Shown here: one piece after another, positions 6,507 through 6,890 of the stretch
Numbering within the stretch: the stretch's first letter is position 1
How the letters are laid out: each line of letters opens with the position of its first letter
Origin: Bacteroidota bacterium
Lineage (GTDB): Bacteria; Bacteroidota; Bacteroidia; Chitinophagales; LD1
DNA: 6,890 nt
NCBI GenBank assembly: GCA_023428205.1
Contig: JAEYZB010000183.1
Location: forward strand, 1-6,890
Reading direction: 5' to 3'
Position numbers and translations under genes: made by a program
The notes under the pieces: model-generated
The model's database searches: none
What the model saw: the letters and a program-made list of their open reading frames with translations, nothing else
What the model was told of the DNA's origin: nothing

Positions 6507-6890
6507 TCTGCGGCTTTTTGTAGTGTTTCATTTTCTTTTGCGAAACAAAAACGAATAATTTTTGTTTCAATCGGATGGGGGTAAAAAACGGAAATTGGAA
6601 TTGTCGCCACGCCTTTTTCGCGGACTAACCATTTCGTGAATTCCATGTCGTTTTTGTCGGATATTTTTTGGTAAGAAGCCAGTTGAAAGTAAGTTCCCTT
6701 GCTTTGCAATAAATCAAAACGAGAACCATTAAGTGCGTTGTAAAAGAGGTTGCGCTTTTGTTCATAAAAATCGCTCAATTCTATATACCAATCGCGCTCT
6801 TTCAGCATTTCCGCATAAGCGATTTGTGCAGGCGTAGAAACCGAAAAAACAGTGTATTGATGAACTTTTCGGAATTCTGCCATTAGATTT
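6488..6890 (-). CDS. Aminotransferase class I/II, C-terminal part, methionine aminotransferase (YbdL) type
   Basis: This is the last 133 or so codons of a PLP-dependent fold-type I aminotransferase. The reading frame is open to the window edge: codons before the ATG at 6883 read N-L and continue the family match, so that ATG is internal. It resembles E. coli YbdL as I remember it: FRKVHQYTVFSVSTPAQIA, DFYEQKRNLFYNALNGSRF, KGTYFQLA, and GVATIPISVFY. The segment IIRFCFAKENETL carries the arginine that should bind the substrate carboxylate. The PLP lysine lies outside the window. YbdL-type enzymes transaminate methionine and aromatic amino acids, with glutamine or 2-oxo acids as partners. The omega-amidase gene starts 19 bp before this gene's stop, suggesting a joint role in recycling a 2-oxo acid such as 4-methylthio-2-oxobutanoate. 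Exact substrate is inferred. Confidence 0.9.
   Translation of the reverse strand, partial: NLMAEFRKVHQYTVFSVSTPAQIAYAEMLKERDWYIELSDFYEQKRNLFYNALNGSRFDLLQSKGTYFQLASYQKISDKNDMEFTKWLVREKGVATIPISVFYPHPIETKIIRFCFAKENETLQKAAECLNKI

Noticed and set aside
6168..6558. Plus-strand open frames opposite the omega-amidase gene
   Set aside because: They lie antisense to an intact enzyme gene with all catalytic residues. Their translations look random and rich in cysteine and phenylalanine.

Overview
The window looks like chromosomal DNA from a member of the Bacteroidota. Three things point there. Two promoters match the phylum's TTTG / TAnnTTTG pattern. No gene has a convincing Shine-Dalgarno sequence. 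One gene encodes a DUF3078-type secreted protein, a family I know from this phylum. Genus or species cannot be called from the sequence alone.

Positions 1-2081 (minus strand) hold part of the spc ribosomal protein operon, in the order rplE (L5), rpsN (S14), rpsH (S8), rplF (L6), rplR (L18, cut by the window edge). Gaps between genes are 24-30 nt. The block starts at rplE: the usual upstream partners rplX (L24) and rplN (L14) are absent. In their place, positions 2082-2271 contain a promoter with a short leader hairpin for rplE, an intrinsic terminator for the next gene upstream, and a run of degenerate 7-bp repeats. The operon has therefore been split between rplX and rplE and given its own promoter.

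Positions 2272-4548 (minus) encode a 758-residue membrane protein. Its N-terminal half is multi-spanning and its C-terminal half is a patatin-like lipase with an apparently intact Ser/Asp dyad. A 72-bp divergent gap separates it from a plus-strand gene (4621-5739) for a secreted, probably outer-membrane beta-barrel DUF3078 protein with a clear promoter.

Positions 5736-6890 (minus) carry a metabolic pair: an aminotransferase resembling the methionine aminotransferase YbdL (its N-terminal part lies outside the window), followed with a 19-bp overlap by a YafV-type omega-amidase. Together they fit glutamine-dependent transamination of a 2-oxo acid, with hydrolysis of the 2-oxoglutaramate by-product. 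The omega-amidase and DUF3078 genes converge and overlap at their stop codons. A 14-bp perfect inverted repeat lies inside the end of the omega-amidase gene.

I see no CRISPR array, transposase, tRNA, phage gene or defence system. The most notable points are the split ribosomal operon and its junction, the inverted repeat embedded in coding sequence, and the membrane-anchored patatin.
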